In this document: one piece after another, positions 6,410-7,691 of the stretch
Layout: every line of letters starts with the position of its first letter
How positions within the stretch are numbered: the stretch's first letter is position 1
Assembly (NCBI GenBank): GCA_046727435.1
Contig: JBKPCR010000334.1
Location: 1 to 7,691 of the forward strand
From: CAVPRW01 sp046727435 [NCBI: bacterium]
GTDB taxonomy: Bacteria > Tectomicrobia > Entotheonellia > J063
Direction: 5' to 3'
DNA: 7,691 bases
The notes under the pieces: model-generated
Told to the model about the DNA's origin: nothing
Databases searched by the model: none
The model's input: the letters and a program-made list of their open reading frames with translations, nothing else
Translations under genes and position numbers: made by a program

Positions 6410-6744
6410 GCCGGGCGGGCCGCATCGCGGTGTTAGGATGTTAGGCCGCACGATTGTGCAGTCTATCAGGCGTCACACCGGGATTGAAGGGAATATGTAT
6501 GGGTGATAAAATGCAGGCGGTTTCGAGGGATGGGCAGTTTTTGGTGGCGGGGCGTTAGACCGCAGCGCGCTGTAGTGTTTCACGACTCCATTCGGCAGTC
6601 TAATCGTAGTTGGGCTGCATAATTGGTCGTGCGGCACGGGAACGACAGACCGAGGAAAACGTCTTGCGCAGCGTCGATGTCGCTCTTGAACCGCGTTGTG
6701 GTTCGTACGTGTATACCCCTCACCCCTGGCGAAGGAGCAGCGAG
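6410..6744. other. Non-coding gap after the integrase relic, with GTTRRRY-like motifs
   Basis: 335 bases without a supported gene. A direct repeat TGTTAGG occurs at 6431-6437 and 6439-6445. Sequences matching the integron core-site consensus GTTRRRY occur at 6440-6446 (GTTAGGC), 6554-6560 (GTTAGAC) and 6609-6615 (GTTGGGC). The repeat GCAGTCTA at 6458-6465 and 6595-6602 includes near-matches to the partner consensus RYYYAAC (GTCTATC, GTCTAAT). A 19-codon ORF at 6499-6558 has AAGGGA 6 bases before its ATG and ends inside GTTAGAC. No complete attC with paired L boxes could be assembled, and I found no convincing promoter. Confidence 0.5.
6732..6737 (+). promoter_or_regulatory. Ribosome-binding site of the serine hydrolase gene
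   Basis: AAGGAG lies 7 bases before the ATG at 6745 and fixes the start of the hydrolase frame. Confidence 0.8.
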
Positions 6745-7691
6745 ATGGCCAACACACAAGCAATCGATCACCTTTTAATCCAAGCAGTGCACGCGCAGGA
6801 TGTGCCCGGCGTCGTGGCCATGGCAGCCACGGATCAGGGCATCATGTACGAAGGCGCGTTCGGCACACGCGAACTTGGGACAGACGCGACCATGACGCCC
6901 GATACGGTCGTCTCGATCGCCTCAATGACTAAAGCCATCACGTCCGCCGCCGCCATGCAGCTCGTCGAACGTGGCCAACTGCAGCTCGACGCTCCGGCGG
7001 CCGACGTTGTGCCGGCATTGGCGCAGGCGCAAGTGCTCACAGGGTTCGATGCATCCGGCACACCACAGCTGCGTGCGCCCAAGCGCGCCATGACGCTCAG
7101 GCACTTATTGACCCACACCGCCGGTTTCGGTTTGGAGTTTTTTAACACCGACATCGTACAGTACCAGGCAGCCACGGGCACGCCAGGCATCATCACCTGC
7201 GAGAATGCCGCCCTCACGACCCCGCTGTTGTTCGATCCGGGCGAGCGCTGGGGATACGGCATCAATACCGAATGGGTGGGTAAGATCGTCGAGGCGGTGA
7301 GCGGCCAAAGGTTGGGTGACTATCTGCAGCAAAATCTCTTCGCGCCACTCGGCATGCACAGCACCTCGTTCAAGATATCTCCGTCGCAGCGGGCACGGCT
7401 GGCAAGCGTGCATATGCGGGGGCCGGATGGTGCGCTCGCGGTCTTCCCGTTTGAAATGCCGCAGGAGCCGCAGTTTCAGAATGGCGGTGGTGGGTTGTAC
7501 AGCACCGCGCCAGACTACCTGCGCTTCACCCAGATGCTCTTGCATCGCGGCACGTTCAACGGCCATCAAGTGTTAAAGCCCGAGACCGTACACACACTGG
7601 CGCAGAACCACATCGGCGACCTGAACTGTGTCGAGTTGCAGGCGGCCATGCCGGAGTTCACCCACAACGCCAACTTTTTCCCCGGCATGCC
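6745..7691 (+). CDS. Beta-lactamase-fold serine hydrolase (class C / esterase-like), 3' truncated by window
   Basis: 315 codons are open to the window edge. The protein belongs to the penicillin-binding/beta-lactamase-related serine hydrolase family, which includes class C-like enzymes, EstB-type esterases and D-aminopeptidases. The substrate cannot be told from sequence. The active-site SxxK is Ser60-Met-Thr-Lys63 in VVSIASMTKAITS. MTLRHLLTHTAGFG (116-129) is the usual conserved helix. Tyr171 in RWGYGINTEWVGKIVEAVSG stands where the family has its catalytic Tyr (YxN/YxS). GGGGLYSTAPDYLRF (247-261) is another family hallmark. The third motif (KTG or HxG equivalent) would lie beyond the edge. 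There is no signal peptide: the start MANTQAIDHLLIQAV is polar, so a cytoplasmic enzyme is more likely than a periplasmic antibiotic-resistance lactamase. The start is supported by AAGGAG 7 bases upstream. It follows the integrase relic on the same strand, but there is no clear attC, so I do not call it a cassette gene. Confidence 0.93.
   Translation, partial: MANTQAIDHLLIQAVHAQDVPGVVAMAATDQGIMYEGAFGTRELGTDATMTPDTVVSIASMTKAITSAAAMQLVERGQLQLDAPAADVVPALAQAQVLTGFDASGTPQLRAPKRAMTLRHLLTHTAGFGLEFFNTDIVQYQAATGTPGIITCENAALTTPLLFDPGERWGYGINTEWVGKIVEAVSGQRLGDYLQQNLFAPLGMHSTSFKISPSQRARLASVHMRGPDGALAVFPFEMPQEPQFQNGGGGLYSTAPDYLRFTQMLLHRGTFNGHQVLKPETVHTLAQNHIGDLNCVELQAAMPEFTHNANFFPGM

Noticed and set aside
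6461-6560. Full attC from GTCTATC to GTTAGAC
   Set aside because: The outer motifs nearly match, but the inner boxes do not pair well and the middle lacks symmetry, so I list only core-like motifs.
7105-7569. 154-codon minus-strand ORF inside the hydrolase gene
   Set aside because: Antisense to a gene with clear SxxK and family motifs.

Overview
The window looks like a bacterial chromosome with a GC content in the high fifties (my impression, not counted). It holds the end of a respiratory complex I operon, followed by a gene-poor accessory stretch with a broken integron integrase and the start of a serine hydrolase gene. The style of the Nuo proteins and the CTGAGTGCTGAG-type intergenic repeats make me think of Nitrospirota (Nitrospira-like). 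That is an impression from memory and I hold it with low to moderate confidence.

Positions 1-4334 carry the 3' part of nuoL, then complete nuoM and nuoN, all on the + strand. These are the three antiporter-like proton-pumping membrane subunits of NADH:quinone oxidoreductase. nuoM and nuoN are 3 bases apart, so they are probably translationally coupled. nuoL and nuoM are separated by about 100 bases that contain an inverted array of 7-base repeats able to fold into a 16-bp stem. The key channel residues (Glu149, Lys234, Lys265 and Glu407 in NuoM; Glu136, Lys219, Lys249 and Lys393 in NuoN) are intact, so this module looks functional. No second nuoM lies between nuoL and nuoN.

Positions 4335-5455 have no gene I can support. 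They hold a short palindrome of the dispersed TTCGACAAGCTCAG type, an AT-rich dyad that overlaps a plausible promoter, and a few marginal small ORFs.

Positions 5456-6409 are a relic integron integrase (intI family). The C-terminal 230 codons are open and keep all six tyrosine-recombinase residues plus the IntI-specific insertion. An in-frame TGA sits where the family normally has Trp, and the N-terminal core-binding domain is unrecognisable. There is no convincing attC site or cassette array on either side, only three GTTRRRY-like motifs in the 335-base gap after the gene.

Positions 6745-7691 are the first 315 codons of a beta-lactamase-fold serine hydrolase (SxxK motif present), cut by the window edge. 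I see no clearly new multi-gene system here. The most interesting parts are the decayed lone integron integrase next to a core respiratory operon and the unexplained small repeats.
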